A stretch of 64,000 nt of DNA from Lewinellaceae bacterium (GCA_020636135.1 JACJYK010000001.1:310001-374000); one strand, 5' to 3'. Shown: positions 9,029 through 19,979, counted from the first letter of the stretch. Numbers and translations are program-made. The notes: generated by a model from the sequence alone, not told the origin.

Positions 9029-9190
9029 GGAAAAAGACGATTCTCTCAAGACCCGATTTTAACAAGTTAGACTAAAGGACCAGTCCGGACGTAGGATTGG
9101 TGTAAATTATTTGATGATTAATCATAACATATGATTAGCCAAAACGTACACTTACATTTTAATCATTTACAAAACCAAAACCATAATCTC
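9029..9190 (+). promoter_or_regulatory. Conserved leader of giant gene copy 2
   Basis: Same elements as in copy 1: the hairpin at 9079-9101, the palindrome ATGATTAATCAT at 9114-9125 and the extra half-site at 9131-9136. I see no base change from copy 1 in the leader itself, although the sequence directly upstream of it is unrelated to copy 1. Confidence 0.5.
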
Positions 9191-12100
9191 ATGAGAAAGA
9201 CGAATTTTACGTTTTTGAGTTTGGTGCTTGCGTTTATGTCATTCGTAGGAGTAAGAGCGAATGCACAGGAGTGTTTGTTGAGTGCGAACGACAACGTTAC
9301 GATCTCGATGAATGCTGCTTGTCTGCGTACGATTACGCCAGCGGATGTCCTAAACAACATCAACGACACGGCGTGTACGTCGTTAGGGTTGGTGTTGGAA
9401 TATCCGTACCCATCACATTACGGATATTTGGCACCGGACAAAGTAGACGCGTCGCTGATCGGGTATACCCTGTTGTGGCGTGTTATTGACAGTACGACGG
9501 GCAATTACGCCTGGGGCTACGTACGGATCGAGGACAAGTTTCCTCCTCAGATCGTGTGCATGAACGACACGGTATCCTGCTTGCGTGCAGATGCGGTAAC
9601 GCTGATGGCAGAAGCACAGGATAGCTGTGGATTGTTCTATGTACCGGAGCCAAAGATTGAATTTTTGGAGCGGAAGTGGGTAAGCTACGACTGCGACCAG
9701 GACACGGCCCTGATTGGTTATATGACCAGACGGGTACGTGCGATCGACCTGTGGGGTAACTCGATGGAGTGCCGCGACACGTTGTGGATTGCAAAGGAAA
9801 CCCTGGACAGTCTGGTCTGCGGACCGGATACAGCATTGGCCTGCAATCATCAGATGATCGTAGGGAGTGCGTATAAAGACATTTTGTGGCAAACGGGCGT
9901 TAATGGGTACACCTATCTGGATGCAGATGGATATGCACACCCATGGCCGACGGATGGTGACGGTATCTGGCCAGCACCCTATTTGAAGTCGGTAGACCCT
10001 GGACAGGATGATGCGTATATGATTCCTGGCCGTAGCGCTACGGGCCCTGTATTCAACAACAATGGGAAATGCCACATTGTATTTGATTACAAAGACCACG
10101 TAATACCAACCTGCGGAAAATCATACAAGATCCGTCGTGTATGGACGATCTACGACTGGTGTGCACGCCGTGACACGGAATGCATCCAGTGGTTCAAAGT
10201 GGTCGATACAACGCCACCTTATATCATGGAGGAAATGCGTGATGCAATTGGAGATCGTGACCGTGCATTGGTAGCACCGGAGTACCTGTATGGCAAAGAC
10301 ATTACGGTATATGCCGGACCGCACGACTGCAAAGCAGGGATTGCGTTGGCCGACATTCGTCCGTATGTAGAGCGCAGAGCAGGCAAATTCTACGATGGTG
10401 CGTATGCTAAAGAATGTGACGATCAGTTGCAATTATTGTATGAAGTGGTGTACACGGACCCGAATCATGCGGGTAAAGACATCATCATCAGCGGCGACTA
10501 CGATGTAGACGGTGGCCACCTGTACCTGCCGGCTGGCTGGCACTACGTTCTGTGGACAATCCGCGACCGCTGCTGGAACGAATACAAGATATGGCAAAGA
10601 GTAGGCGTTATCGACGATACTCCACCGACACCGGTGTGTGACGAGATCACGCAGACGACCCTGGATCCAAAAGAGTGCTGGTCACGGATCTATGCCAAAG
10701 ACCTGGATGACGGATCACATGACAACTGCTGCCAGTATCTGCACTTTGCAGTAGCAAACATGGATACCATCACCTACTGGAGAAGCTACTGGGAAGACTA
10801 CTTCGCAGGATGCCTGGATCCATACGATTACCACCACTATGCAGACTACATCAGTGCTTTCATCGAAGACTGGATCAACGCATTCATCTTTGACGACTAC
10901 ATCGATGTAACCGAGTGTGGCGAAGAACAACTGGTATTGCGTGTGTACGAAGCATGCGACTTGCCATTGTATGACGATCACCTGTTCTACGGTGGTGAGC
11001 ACGAATGGTTCTGGTTCAACAACGATCCGTTGTTTGCCGCCTGGTACATGTGGAAGTTAGACGAGTACAAGCACTACGGTGATCCTCGTGCTCCATTGAC
11101 ATGTTACAGTATTACCGAAGGTGTGCCGATTGGTTGGGACTTCCCGGTTAACTTCTACTGGGAATTCAACTGGGTACCATCCGGAGGCCTGAGTGGCAGC
11201 GGATACCACAATTGCGATATTGTTGAAACAAACCTTGCAGCAAACACCACCGGTGGACAATCGTTGTTTGAGCATTTCTATGGCGTCAAGCCTGGAACAC
11301 ATGTTGAATCACCCTGGTCACTGTGTGCCTGGTATCCGAATACCACTGCAGCAGTTAGCGACTGGACAAGCCGTGTATACAACCCGTATAAGACGGATGC
11401 CCAGATCACCCAGGTGCTTTTGACGAACAGACAATATTACATTCAGCCACGTTACAACGACTGTATGATACAGTTGTTGAAAGACGACAAAGTACCGCCG
11501 GTTGTAGTAGCACCGGATGACATTACGGTATACTGTGACGGAGTACCTTACTGGGGTACGATCACGTACGGACCGGATAAATACAATTTCCACGGAGCGA
11601 TGTTTGCGCATGACGTATGTTATGGCAACGACGACCTGGTTACGGGCGGTTGCTTCATGGATGACACAAAAGCAGATGTAATTGAATTAGGCCATACACA
11701 CCTGTGCACGAAGATTCCATGGGATGGTGGTGACTACGGTTATTACGGAGGTTATGCCTGCGGTGATGGTGGCTACAGCTACAACCATTGCAAAGAATTG
11801 TACGAATGGTACGATCATGACTGGTCACCGATCTACTGCCGTGTATGGTTGTGGTTGGATGTATACGACAATCCAGATGGCGGCCATCCGGATCCACAGC
11901 GTTACTTTGACGAGACGACGGAAGACTGGGAGATTAGTGACAACTGCTGGTACCCAGACGTAGATGATAAGATCGAAGGTTCGTTGAACGAGTGCGGCGT
12001 AGGCACCTACACCCGTACGATGACGGCAACGGATAAATGCGGAAACACATCCTACGATCATCAGACGTTGTACGTGAAGCCACGTTCAGACTTTGAAGTT

Positions 12101-14305
12101 ATCTTCCCAGCAGACGTACTGGCAGAATGTACGGATGCCTCGAACCTGGATGCTACGGCAGAAGGAGCAGGATATCCGATCATCAGCGACGACGACTGTG
12201 AGCTGATCGGTGTTACGTACAAAGACGAGCGTTTTGACATCGTAGACGAGGCTTGCTACAAGATCCTGCGTACCTGGAAGATCATCGACTGGTGTGTATA
12301 CTCACCGGATATTCACAGCCGTTACCCGGATGTAATAGTAGATGACCGTCTGGTAGCTGGTGACAACCGTTGCTGCATCCACCGTAATCTGAAAGATGAC
12401 GGAGATGGTTACATGGAATACCTGCAGGTGATCAAGGTTATCGACCTGAATGCACCGGTAGTAGCTTGCAATGATCTGGATGAGACCTGTATCTACGACT
12501 CGAACTGCACAGCAGCCGAAGTAACGTATGATTTGGGTTCTGCTACGGATGAATGTACACCAGCAGATCAGATTGAATACCGTTGGATCGTATCGAAAGG
12601 TGGCGTAGCTGAAGACTATGGCACGGGCACGATCCTGGAAGGCAGCTATTCAGTAGGTACGCACGATGTATTGTTCATCGCCAAAGACAACTGCGGAAAT
12701 GAAGATACGTGTGAGACTTACTTCACGATCCGTGACTGCAAGAAGCCTACACCATACTGCTACAATGGTATCGCTACGGTGATCATGCCATCGAGCGGAT
12801 CAGTGGATGTATGGGCAATCGATCTGGATGCAGGAAGTTATGACAACTGTACCGCATCGGATAAATTGTTGTTCACCTTCTCAGAAGTAGCACCAGCAGA
12901 TGATCCTGACTTCAGCGCATCAGCACGTTCATCGAAGATGACGTTTACGTGCGACGATCTGGGCAACCAGCCGGTGACCATCTACGTATGGGATGAGGAA
13001 GGCAACTACGACTTCTGTGAGACTTACCTGTTGATCCAGCCAGGCACGGATGCATGTCCGGGTGCCAGCACCGCGTCGATCAATGGACAGATCACGACAG
13101 AAGCAAGCACGACGGTAGAATATGTAAACGTAGACCTGAGCTCAGCGAATGGCAACCTGCCAGCGTTTAAGACAGGAGTAGACGGAAAATATGCATTTGG
13201 CAATGTATTGATGTCACAGAACTATGTAGTTAAGCCAGAACGTAACGACGACTACACGAACGGAGTATCGACGTTAGACATTTTGGCTATCCAGAAGCAC
13301 ATACTGGGTATTGAGCAGATGGATTCACCGTACAAGGTGATAGCAGCAGACGTTAATGCAGACGATAAGATCACAGCAGTAGACCTGGTAGAATTGCGTA
13401 AGCTGGTATTGGGTATCTACGATGAATTGCCAAACAACACAAGTTGGAGATTTGTACCGAAGACGTATGCATTTGCCGATGCGATGAAACCATGGGGCTT
13501 CCCAGAGGAGGTATCGGTAGCAAATATGTCAGCCAATGAGGTCACTGCGAACTTCGTAGGGGTAAAAGTTGGAGACGTAAACGGCAGCTCGAAGGCAAAT
13601 AGCCAGCAGTTGCAGGGTGCAGAGATCCGTACGAACACAGAGTTGGTCTTCCAGATCGAAGACGCAAACGTAGTAGCAGGCCAGGAAGTTACGGTAGCGT
13701 TTAACGCGAAGAACTTCACGAACGTAGCCGGGTACCAGTTTACCCTGAACGTAGAAGGCCTGGATGTAACAGGAGTAGCCGGAGCGAAACTGAACGTAGA
13801 TGCGAACAACTTTGGCCTGAACCGTAAGGGTGTGGTTACCACGAGCTGGAACGACACGAAAGGACTGAGCATCCTGGACGGTGAGTCATTGTTCACGATC
13901 ACGGCAGTAGCGAAAGAAAGCGGCCGGTTGAGCAAGATGATGCAGGTGACCAGTGCAGTTACACACGCAGAAGCTTATGTAAATGGCGAATCAGCCAATG
14001 TAGGCCTGGAGTTTGTAAACAATGGTCAGGTAGTGTCCACAGGAGACTACGCCTTGTATCAGAACAACCCGAACCCATTCACAACGGAGACGTTGATCGG
14101 CTTTGTATTGCCAAGCAAAGGCAATGCGACGTTGAAAGTGATGGATGTAACGGGTAAAGTCTTGAAAGTAGTACGCGGCGAATACGCCAAGGGCTACAAC
14201 GAGATCAAGCTTGCGAAGAAAGACCTGAACGCAACTGGAGTTCTGTACTATCAGATCGAAAGTGGCGACTACGTAGCGACGAAGAAAATGGTCTTGATCG
14301 ACTAA
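9191..14305 (+). CDS. Giant T9SS-exported HYR-like / dockerin-cohesin protein, copy 2
   Basis: 1,704 residues, same architecture as copy 1: signal peptide, Cys/Asp-rich HYR-like modules, dockerin-like EF-hands, cohesin-like domain and T9SS sorting domain. It differs from the other two mainly in a patch of about 160 residues (nt 10840-11316). There it reads for example ADYISAFIEDWINAF and NNDPLFAAWYM where copies 1 and 3 have EDYINAFIEEWINVF and NNSAWFASWYM, and it is three residues shorter. Outside the patch it shares RDAIGDRD with copy 3 but most other positions with copy 1. From about 11940 to the terminator I found no difference from copy 1 by eye. The alternative segment could give the exported protein a different ligand surface; that is inference. 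Confidence 0.85.
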   Translation: MRKTNFTFLSLVLAFMSFVGVRANAQECLLSANDNVTISMNAACLRTITPADVLNNINDTACTSLGLVLEYPYPSHYGYLAPDKVDASLIGYTLLWRVIDSTTGNYAWGYVRIEDKFPPQIVCMNDTVSCLRADAVTLMAEAQDSCGLFYVPEPKIEFLERKWVSYDCDQDTALIGYMTRRVRAIDLWGNSMECRDTLWIAKETLDSLVCGPDTALACNHQMIVGSAYKDILWQTGVNGYTYLDADGYAHPWPTDGDGIWPAPYLKSVDPGQDDAYMIPGRSATGPVFNNNGKCHIVFDYKDHVIPTCGKSYKIRRVWTIYDWCARRDTECIQWFKVVDTTPPYIMEEMRDAIGDRDRALVAPEYLYGKDITVYAGPHDCKAGIALADIRPYVERRAGKFYDGAYAKECDDQLQLLYEVVYTDPNHAGKDIIISGDYDVDGGHLYLPAGWHYVLWTIRDRCWNEYKIWQRVGVIDDTPPTPVCDEITQTTLDPKECWSRIYAKDLDDGSHDNCCQYLHFAVANMDTITYWRSYWEDYFAGCLDPYDYHHYADYISAFIEDWINAFIFDDYIDVTECGEEQLVLRVYEACDLPLYDDHLFYGGEHEWFWFNNDPLFAAWYMWKLDEYKHYGDPRAPLTCYSITEGVPIGWDFPVNFYWEFNWVPSGGLSGSGYHNCDIVETNLAANTTGGQSLFEHFYGVKPGTHVESPWSLCAWYPNTTAAVSDWTSRVYNPYKTDAQITQVLLTNRQYYIQPRYNDCMIQLLKDDKVPPVVVAPDDITVYCDGVPYWGTITYGPDKYNFHGAMFAHDVCYGNDDLVTGGCFMDDTKADVIELGHTHLCTKIPWDGGDYGYYGGYACGDGGYSYNHCKELYEWYDHDWSPIYCRVWLWLDVYDNPDGGHPDPQRYFDETTEDWEISDNCWYPDVDDKIEGSLNECGVGTYTRTMTATDKCGNTSYDHQTLYVKPRSDFEVIFPADVLAECTDASNLDATAEGAGYPIISDDDCELIGVTYKDERFDIVDEACYKILRTWKIIDWCVYSPDIHSRYPDVIVDDRLVAGDNRCCIHRNLKDDGDGYMEYLQVIKVIDLNAPVVACNDLDETCIYDSNCTAAEVTYDLGSATDECTPADQIEYRWIVSKGGVAEDYGTGTILEGSYSVGTHDVLFIAKDNCGNEDTCETYFTIRDCKKPTPYCYNGIATVIMPSSGSVDVWAIDLDAGSYDNCTASDKLLFTFSEVAPADDPDFSASARSSKMTFTCDDLGNQPVTIYVWDEEGNYDFCETYLLIQPGTDACPGASTASINGQITTEASTTVEYVNVDLSSANGNLPAFKTGVDGKYAFGNVLMSQNYVVKPERNDDYTNGVSTLDILAIQKHILGIEQMDSPYKVIAADVNADDKITAVDLVELRKLVLGIYDELPNNTSWRFVPKTYAFADAMKPWGFPEEVSVANMSANEVTANFVGVKVGDVNGSSKANSQQLQGAEIRTNTELVFQIEDANVVAGQEVTVAFNAKNFTNVAGYQFTLNVEGLDVTGVAGAKLNVDANNFGLNRKGVVTTSWNDTKGLSILDGESLFTITAVAKESGRLSKMMQVTSAVTHAEAYVNGESANVGLEFVNNGQVVSTGDYALYQNNPNPFTTETLIGFVLPSKGNATLKVMDVTGKVLKVVRGEYAKGYNEIKLAKKDLNATGVLYYQIESGDYVATKKMVLID

Positions 14306-14322
14306 AACCGAAAAAGAAAAGA

Positions 14323-14348
14323 GCTGTCCCGTGACCCCACGGGGCAGC
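14323..14348 (+). terminator. GC-rich hairpin after giant gene copy 2
   Basis: Identical 11-bp stem with ACCC loop as after copy 1. Confidence 0.6.
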
Positions 14349-14401
14349 CCTTCCATAAAATGGTTTTGGTTATTAGCTAGGGGTAAGGATTAAATGTACA
14401 G

Positions 14402-14437
14402 AAAGAGGTACTTGTATAAGTGCCTCTTTTTGTTTTT
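14402..14437 (+). terminator. Rho-independent terminator of giant gene copy 2
   Basis: Identical 12-bp stem and T-run as after copy 1. Confidence 0.8.
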
Positions 14438-14562
14438 ATACCAGGGCCAATTTCAGGCCCTAGACATGATCATCGCTGCCATATGAGAATAAAATCAATG
14501 TGAAAAATAAAAATCGGAGCCCTACATTATTAGAATCCCATAATTGAACTTATTTTCATATA

Positions 14563-14723
14563 GGAAAAGACGATTCTCTCAAGACCCGATTTTAACAAGT
14601 TAGACTAAAGGACCAGTCCGGACGTAGGATTGGTATATATTATTTGATGATTAATCATAACATGTGATTAGCCAAAACGTACACTTACATTTTAATCATT
14701 TACAAAACCAAAACCATAATCTC
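14563..14723 (+). promoter_or_regulatory. Conserved leader of giant gene copy 3
   Basis: Hairpin at 14612-14634 and palindrome ATGATTAATCAT at 14647-14658 are kept. The third half-site is changed (CATGTGATT instead of CATATGATT), and the A-run near the start is one base shorter. The change also turns the upstream in-frame ATG of copies 1 and 2 into GTG, which argues that this upstream codon is not the translation start. Confidence 0.5.
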
Positions 14724-17700
14724 ATGAGGAAGACGAATTTTACGTTTTTGAGTTTGGTGCTTGCGTTTATGTCATTCGTGGGAGTAAGAGCGAATGCACA
14801 GGAGTGTTTGTTGAGTGCGAACGACAACGTTACGATCTCGATGAACGCTGCTTGTCTGCGTACGATTACGCCAGCGGATGTCTTAAACAACATTGACCCG
14901 CAGACATGTACGTCTTTAGGGTTGGTGTTGGAATATCCGTACCCATCACATTACGGATATTTGGCACCGGACAAAGTAGACGCGTCGCTGATCGGGTATA
15001 CCCTGTTGTGGCGTGTTATTGACAGTACGACGGGCAATTACGCCTGGGGCTACGTACGGATCGAGGACAAGTTTCCTCCTCAGATCGTGTGCATGAACGA
15101 CACGGTATCCTGTTTGCGCGCAGATGCGGTAACGCTGATGGCGGAAGCACAGGATAGCTGTGGATTGTTCTATGTACCGGAGCCAAAGATTGAATTTTTG
15201 GAGCGGAAGTGGGTAAGCTACGACTGCGACCAGGACACGGCCCTGATTGGTTATATGACCAGACGGGTACGTGCGATCGACTTGTGGGGTAACTCGATGG
15301 AGTGCCGCGACACGTTGTGGATTGCGAAGGAAACCCTGGATAGTCTGGTCTGCGGACCGGATACGGCATTGGCCTGCAATCATCAGATGATCGTAGGGAG
15401 TGCGTATAAAGACATTTTATGGCAAACGGGCGTTAATGGGTACACCTATCTGGATGCAGATGGATATGCACACCCATGGCCGACGGATGGTGACGGTATC
15501 TGGCCAGCACCCTATTTGAAGTCGGTAGACCCTGGACAGGATGATGCGTATATGATTCCTGGCCGTAGCGCTACGGGCCCTGTATTCAACAACAATGGGA
15601 AATGCCACATTGTATATGATTACAAAGACCACGTAATACCAACCTGCGGAAAATCATACAAGATCCGTCGTGTATGGACGATCTACGACTGGTGTGCACG
15701 CCGTGACACGGAATGCATCCAGTGGTTCAAAGTGGTCGATACAACGCCACCTTATATCATGGAGGAAATGCGTGATGCAATTGGAGATCGTGACCGTGCA
15801 TTGGTAGCACCGGAGTACCTGTATGGCAAAGACATTACGGTATATGCCGGACCGCACGACTGCAAAGCAGGGATTGCGTTGGCCGACATTCGTCCGTATG
15901 TAGAGCGCAGAGCAGGCAAATTCTACGATGGTGCGTATGCTAAAGAATGTGACGATCAGTTGCAATTATTGTATGAAGTGGTGTACACGGACCCGAATCA
16001 TGCGGGTAAAGACATCATCATCAGCGGTGACTACGATGTAGACGGAGGCCACCTGTACCTGCCGGCTGGCTGGCACTACGTACTATGGACAATCCGCGAC
16101 CGCTGCTGGAACGAATACAAGATATGGCAAAGAGTAGGCGTTATCGACGATACACCACCGACACCGGTGTGTGACGAGATCACGCAGACGACCCTGGATC
16201 CAAAAGAGTGCTGGTCACGGATCTATGCCAAAGACCTGGATGACGGATCACATGACAACTGCTGCCAGTATCTGCACTTTGCAGTAGCTAACATGGATAC
16301 CATCACCTACTGGAGAAGCTACTGGGAAGACTACTTCGCAGGATGCCTGGATCCATACGATTACCACCACTATGAAGATTACATCAATGCTTTCATAGAG
16401 GAATGGATCAACGTATTCGTATTTGACGACTACATCGATGTAACCGAGTGTGGTGAAGAACAACTGGTAGTACGTGTATACGAAGCATGCGACCTGCCAT
16501 TGTATGACGATCACCTGTTCTATGGTGGCGAGCACGAATGGTTCTGGTTCAACAACTCAGCATGGTTTGCTTCTTGGTACATGTGGAAGTTAGACGAGTA
16601 CAAACACTACGGTGATCCTCGTGCTGCTTTGACTTGCTACAGCAGTACTGAGCTGTTTAATACTTATGCACCAATTGGTTGGGACTTCCCGGTTAACTGG
16701 TATTTCAATACATCATGGGTACCATCCGGTGGTTTGAGTGGCAGCGGATACCACAATTGTGATGTTGATGCTAATGTTGCTGCAAACTCAGCCGGAGGCC
16801 AATCAGTCTTCGAACACTTCTATGGACAAAAATATGGAGCTCATCAGGAGACATCCTGGTCACTGTGTGCCTGGTATCCGAATACCACTGCAGCAGTTAG
16901 CGACTGGACAAGCCGTGTATACAACCCGTATAAGACGGATGCCCAGATCACTCAGGTGCTTTTGACGAACAGACAATATTACATTCAGCCTCGTTACAAC
17001 GACTGTATGATTCAGTTGTTGAAAGACGACAAAGTACCGCCGGTAGTAGTAGCACCGGACGACATTACGGTCTACTGTGACGGAGTACCTTACTGGGGTA
17101 CGATCACGTACGGACCGGATAAATACAATTTCCACGGAGCGATGTTCGCCCATGACGTATGTTATGGCAACGACGACCTGGTTACGAGCGGCTGCTTCAT
17201 GGATGACACAAAAGCAGATGTAATTGAATTAGGCCATACACACCTGTGCACGAAGATTCCATGGGATGGTGGTGACTACGGCTACTACGGAGGTTATGCC
17301 TGCGGTGATGGTGGCTACAGCTACAGCCACTGCCAGGAATTGTACGAGTGGTACGATCATGACTGGTCACCGATCTACTGCCGTGTATGGTTGTGGTTGG
17401 ATGTATACGACAATCCAGATGGCGGCCATCCGGATCCACAGCGTTACTTTGACGAGACGACGGACGACTGGGAGATTAGCGACAACTGCTGGTACCCAGA
17501 CGTAGATGATAAGATCGAAGGTTCGTTGAACGAGTGCGGCGTAGGCACCTACACCCGTACGATGACGGCAACGGATAAATGCGGAAACACATCCTACGAT
17601 CATCAGACGTTGTACGTGAAGCCACGTTCAGACTTTGAAGTTATCTTCCCAGCAGACGTACTGGCAGAATGTACGGATGCCTCGAACCTGGATGCTACGG

Positions 17701-19847
17701 CAGAAGGAGCAGGATATCCGATCATCAGCGACGACGACTGTGAGCTGATCGGTGTTACGTACAAAGACGAGCGTTTTGACATCGTAGACGAGGCTTGCTA
17801 CAAGATCCTGCGTACCTGGAAGATCATCGACTGGTGTGTATACTCACCGGATATTCACAGCCGTTACCCGGATGTAATAGTAGATGACCGTCTGGTAGCT
17901 GGTGACAACCGTTGCTGCATCCACCGTAATCTGAAAGATGACGGAGATGGTTACATGGAATACCTGCAGGTGATCAAGGTTATCGACCTGAATGCACCGG
18001 TAGTAGCTTGCAATGATCTGGATGAGACCTGTATCTACGACTCGAACTGCACAGCAGCCGAAGTAACGTATGATTTGGGTTCTGCTACGGATGAATGTAC
18101 ACCAGCAGATCAGATTGAATACCGTTGGATCGTATCGAAAGGTGGCGTAGCTGAAGACTATGGCACGGGCACGATCCTGGAAGGCAGCTATTCAGTAGGT
18201 ACGCACGATGTATTGTTCATCGCCAAAGACAACTGCGGAAATGAAGATACGTGTGAGACTTACTTCACGATCCGTGACTGCAAGAAGCCTACACCATACT
18301 GCTACAATGGTATCGCTACGGTGATCATGCCATCGAGCGGATCAGTGGATGTATGGGCAATCGATCTGGATGCAGGAAGTTATGACAACTGTACCGCATC
18401 GGATAAATTGTTGTTCACCTTCTCAGAAGTAGCACCAGCAGATGATCCTGACTTCAGCGCATCAGCACGTTCATCGAAGATGACGTTTACGTGCGACGAT
18501 CTGGGCAACCAGCCGGTGACCATCTACGTATGGGATGAGGAAGGCAACTACGACTTCTGTGAGACTTACCTGTTGATCCAGCCAGGCACGGATGCATGTC
18601 CGGGTGCCAGCACCGCGTCGATCAATGGACAGATCACGACAGAAGCAAGCACGACGGTAGAATATGTAAACGTAGACCTGAGCTCAGCGAATGGCAACCT
18701 GCCAGCGTTTAAGACAGGAGTAGACGGAAAATATGCATTTGGCAATGTATTGATGTCACAGAACTATGTAGTTAAGCCAGAACGTAACGACGACTACACG
18801 AACGGAGTATCGACGTTAGACATTTTGGCTATCCAGAAGCACATACTGGGTATTGAGCAGATGGATTCACCGTACAAGGTGATAGCAGCAGACGTTAATG
18901 CAGACGATAAGATCACAGCAGTAGACCTGGTAGAATTGCGTAAGCTGGTATTGGGTATCTACGATGAATTGCCAAACAACACAAGTTGGAGATTTGTACC
19001 GAAGACGTATGCATTTGCCGATGCGATGAAACCATGGGGCTTCCCAGAGGAGGTATCGGTAGCAAATATGTCAGCCAATGAGGTCACTGCGAACTTCGTA
19101 GGGGTAAAAGTTGGAGACGTAAACGGCAGCTCAAAGGCAAACAGCCAGCAGTTGCAGGGTGCAGAGATCCGTACGAATACAGAGTTGGTCTTCCAGATCG
19201 AAGACGCAAACGTAGTAGCAGGTCAGGAAGTTACGGTAGCGTTTAACGCGAAGAACTTCACGAACGTAGCCGGGTACCAGTTTACCCTGAACGTAGAAGG
19301 CCTGGAAGTAACAGGAGTAGCCGGAGCGAAACTGAACGTAGATGCGAACAACTTTGGCCTGAACCGTAAGGGTGTGGTTACCACGAGCTGGAACGACACG
19401 AAAGGACTGAGCATCCTGGACGGTGAGTCATTGTTCACGATCACGGCAGTAGCAAAAGAAAGCGGCCGGTTGAGCAAGATGATGCAGGTGACCAGTGCAG
19501 TTACACACGCAGAAGCTTATGTAAATGGCGAATCAGCCAATGTAGGCCTGGAGTTTGTAAACAATGGTCAGGTAGTGTCCACAGGAGACTACGCCTTGTA
19601 TCAGAACAACCCGAACCCATTCACAACGGAGACGTTGATCGGCTTTGTATTGCCAAGCAAAGGCAATGCGACGTTGAAAGTGATGGATGTAACGGGTAAA
19701 GTCTTGAAAGTAGTACGCGGCGAATACGCTAAGGGCTACAACGAGATCAAGCTTGCGAAGAAAGACCTGAACGCAACCGGAGTTCTGTACTATCAGATCG
19801 AAAGTGGCGACTACGTAGCGACGAAGAAAATGGTCTTGATCGACTAA
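14724..19847 (+). CDS. Giant T9SS-exported HYR-like / dockerin-cohesin protein, copy 3
   Basis: 1,707 residues with the same domain order. It carries the same variable patch as copy 1 (nt about 16373-16858) with a few silent changes and one P-to-S change (ETSWSLC). Private differences include NNIDPQTCTSLG near the N-terminus, YSYSHCQELYE at about residue 870, VEGLEVTG in the cohesin-like domain and several silent changes in the last 700 nt. The start is the ATG opening RKTNFTFLSLV. The gene is followed by two hairpins and then directly by uvrC. Each gene has its own leader and terminator, so the three are probably separate transcription units. Confidence 0.85.
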   Translation: MRKTNFTFLSLVLAFMSFVGVRANAQECLLSANDNVTISMNAACLRTITPADVLNNIDPQTCTSLGLVLEYPYPSHYGYLAPDKVDASLIGYTLLWRVIDSTTGNYAWGYVRIEDKFPPQIVCMNDTVSCLRADAVTLMAEAQDSCGLFYVPEPKIEFLERKWVSYDCDQDTALIGYMTRRVRAIDLWGNSMECRDTLWIAKETLDSLVCGPDTALACNHQMIVGSAYKDILWQTGVNGYTYLDADGYAHPWPTDGDGIWPAPYLKSVDPGQDDAYMIPGRSATGPVFNNNGKCHIVYDYKDHVIPTCGKSYKIRRVWTIYDWCARRDTECIQWFKVVDTTPPYIMEEMRDAIGDRDRALVAPEYLYGKDITVYAGPHDCKAGIALADIRPYVERRAGKFYDGAYAKECDDQLQLLYEVVYTDPNHAGKDIIISGDYDVDGGHLYLPAGWHYVLWTIRDRCWNEYKIWQRVGVIDDTPPTPVCDEITQTTLDPKECWSRIYAKDLDDGSHDNCCQYLHFAVANMDTITYWRSYWEDYFAGCLDPYDYHHYEDYINAFIEEWINVFVFDDYIDVTECGEEQLVVRVYEACDLPLYDDHLFYGGEHEWFWFNNSAWFASWYMWKLDEYKHYGDPRAALTCYSSTELFNTYAPIGWDFPVNWYFNTSWVPSGGLSGSGYHNCDVDANVAANSAGGQSVFEHFYGQKYGAHQETSWSLCAWYPNTTAAVSDWTSRVYNPYKTDAQITQVLLTNRQYYIQPRYNDCMIQLLKDDKVPPVVVAPDDITVYCDGVPYWGTITYGPDKYNFHGAMFAHDVCYGNDDLVTSGCFMDDTKADVIELGHTHLCTKIPWDGGDYGYYGGYACGDGGYSYSHCQELYEWYDHDWSPIYCRVWLWLDVYDNPDGGHPDPQRYFDETTDDWEISDNCWYPDVDDKIEGSLNECGVGTYTRTMTATDKCGNTSYDHQTLYVKPRSDFEVIFPADVLAECTDASNLDATAEGAGYPIISDDDCELIGVTYKDERFDIVDEACYKILRTWKIIDWCVYSPDIHSRYPDVIVDDRLVAGDNRCCIHRNLKDDGDGYMEYLQVIKVIDLNAPVVACNDLDETCIYDSNCTAAEVTYDLGSATDECTPADQIEYRWIVSKGGVAEDYGTGTILEGSYSVGTHDVLFIAKDNCGNEDTCETYFTIRDCKKPTPYCYNGIATVIMPSSGSVDVWAIDLDAGSYDNCTASDKLLFTFSEVAPADDPDFSASARSSKMTFTCDDLGNQPVTIYVWDEEGNYDFCETYLLIQPGTDACPGASTASINGQITTEASTTVEYVNVDLSSANGNLPAFKTGVDGKYAFGNVLMSQNYVVKPERNDDYTNGVSTLDILAIQKHILGIEQMDSPYKVIAADVNADDKITAVDLVELRKLVLGIYDELPNNTSWRFVPKTYAFADAMKPWGFPEEVSVANMSANEVTANFVGVKVGDVNGSSKANSQQLQGAEIRTNTELVFQIEDANVVAGQEVTVAFNAKNFTNVAGYQFTLNVEGLEVTGVAGAKLNVDANNFGLNRKGVVTTSWNDTKGLSILDGESLFTITAVAKESGRLSKMMQVTSAVTHAEAYVNGESANVGLEFVNNGQVVSTGDYALYQNNPNPFTTETLIGFVLPSKGNATLKVMDVTGKVLKVVRGEYAKGYNEIKLAKKDLNATGVLYYQIESGDYVATKKMVLID

Positions 19848-19864
19848 AACCGAAAAAGAAAAGA

Positions 19865-19890
19865 GCTGTCCCGTGACCCCACGGGGCAGC
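19865..19890 (+). terminator. GC-rich hairpin after giant gene copy 3
   Basis: Identical 11-bp stem with ACCC loop as after copies 1 and 2. Confidence 0.6.
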
Positions 19891-19943
19891 CCTTCCATAA
19901 AATGGTTTTGGTTATTAGCTAGGGGTAAGGATTAAATGTACAG

Positions 19944-19979
19944 AAAGAGGTACTTGTATAAGTGCCTCTTTTTGTTTTT
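19944..19979 (+). terminator. Rho-independent terminator of giant gene copy 3, overlapping the uvrC promoter
   Basis: Same 12-bp stem and T-run as after copies 1 and 2. Here the T-run continues into TATCTTTG, a perfect -7 element for uvrC. The loop and 3' arm of the hairpin would lie between the -33 and -7 boxes. Confidence 0.75.

Larger units (their letters stand above)
9029..14562 (+). repeat. Tandem unit 2 of the giant-gene array (5,534 bp)
   Basis: The second direct unit is 11 bp shorter than the first, mainly because its gene has three fewer codons in the variable patch. The sequence just before it (8985-9028) contains ATTAGAATCCCATAATTG and TATTTTTA (9016-9023, one mismatch to TAnnTTTG). 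The same block precedes unit 3 but not unit 1. Confidence 0.9.
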
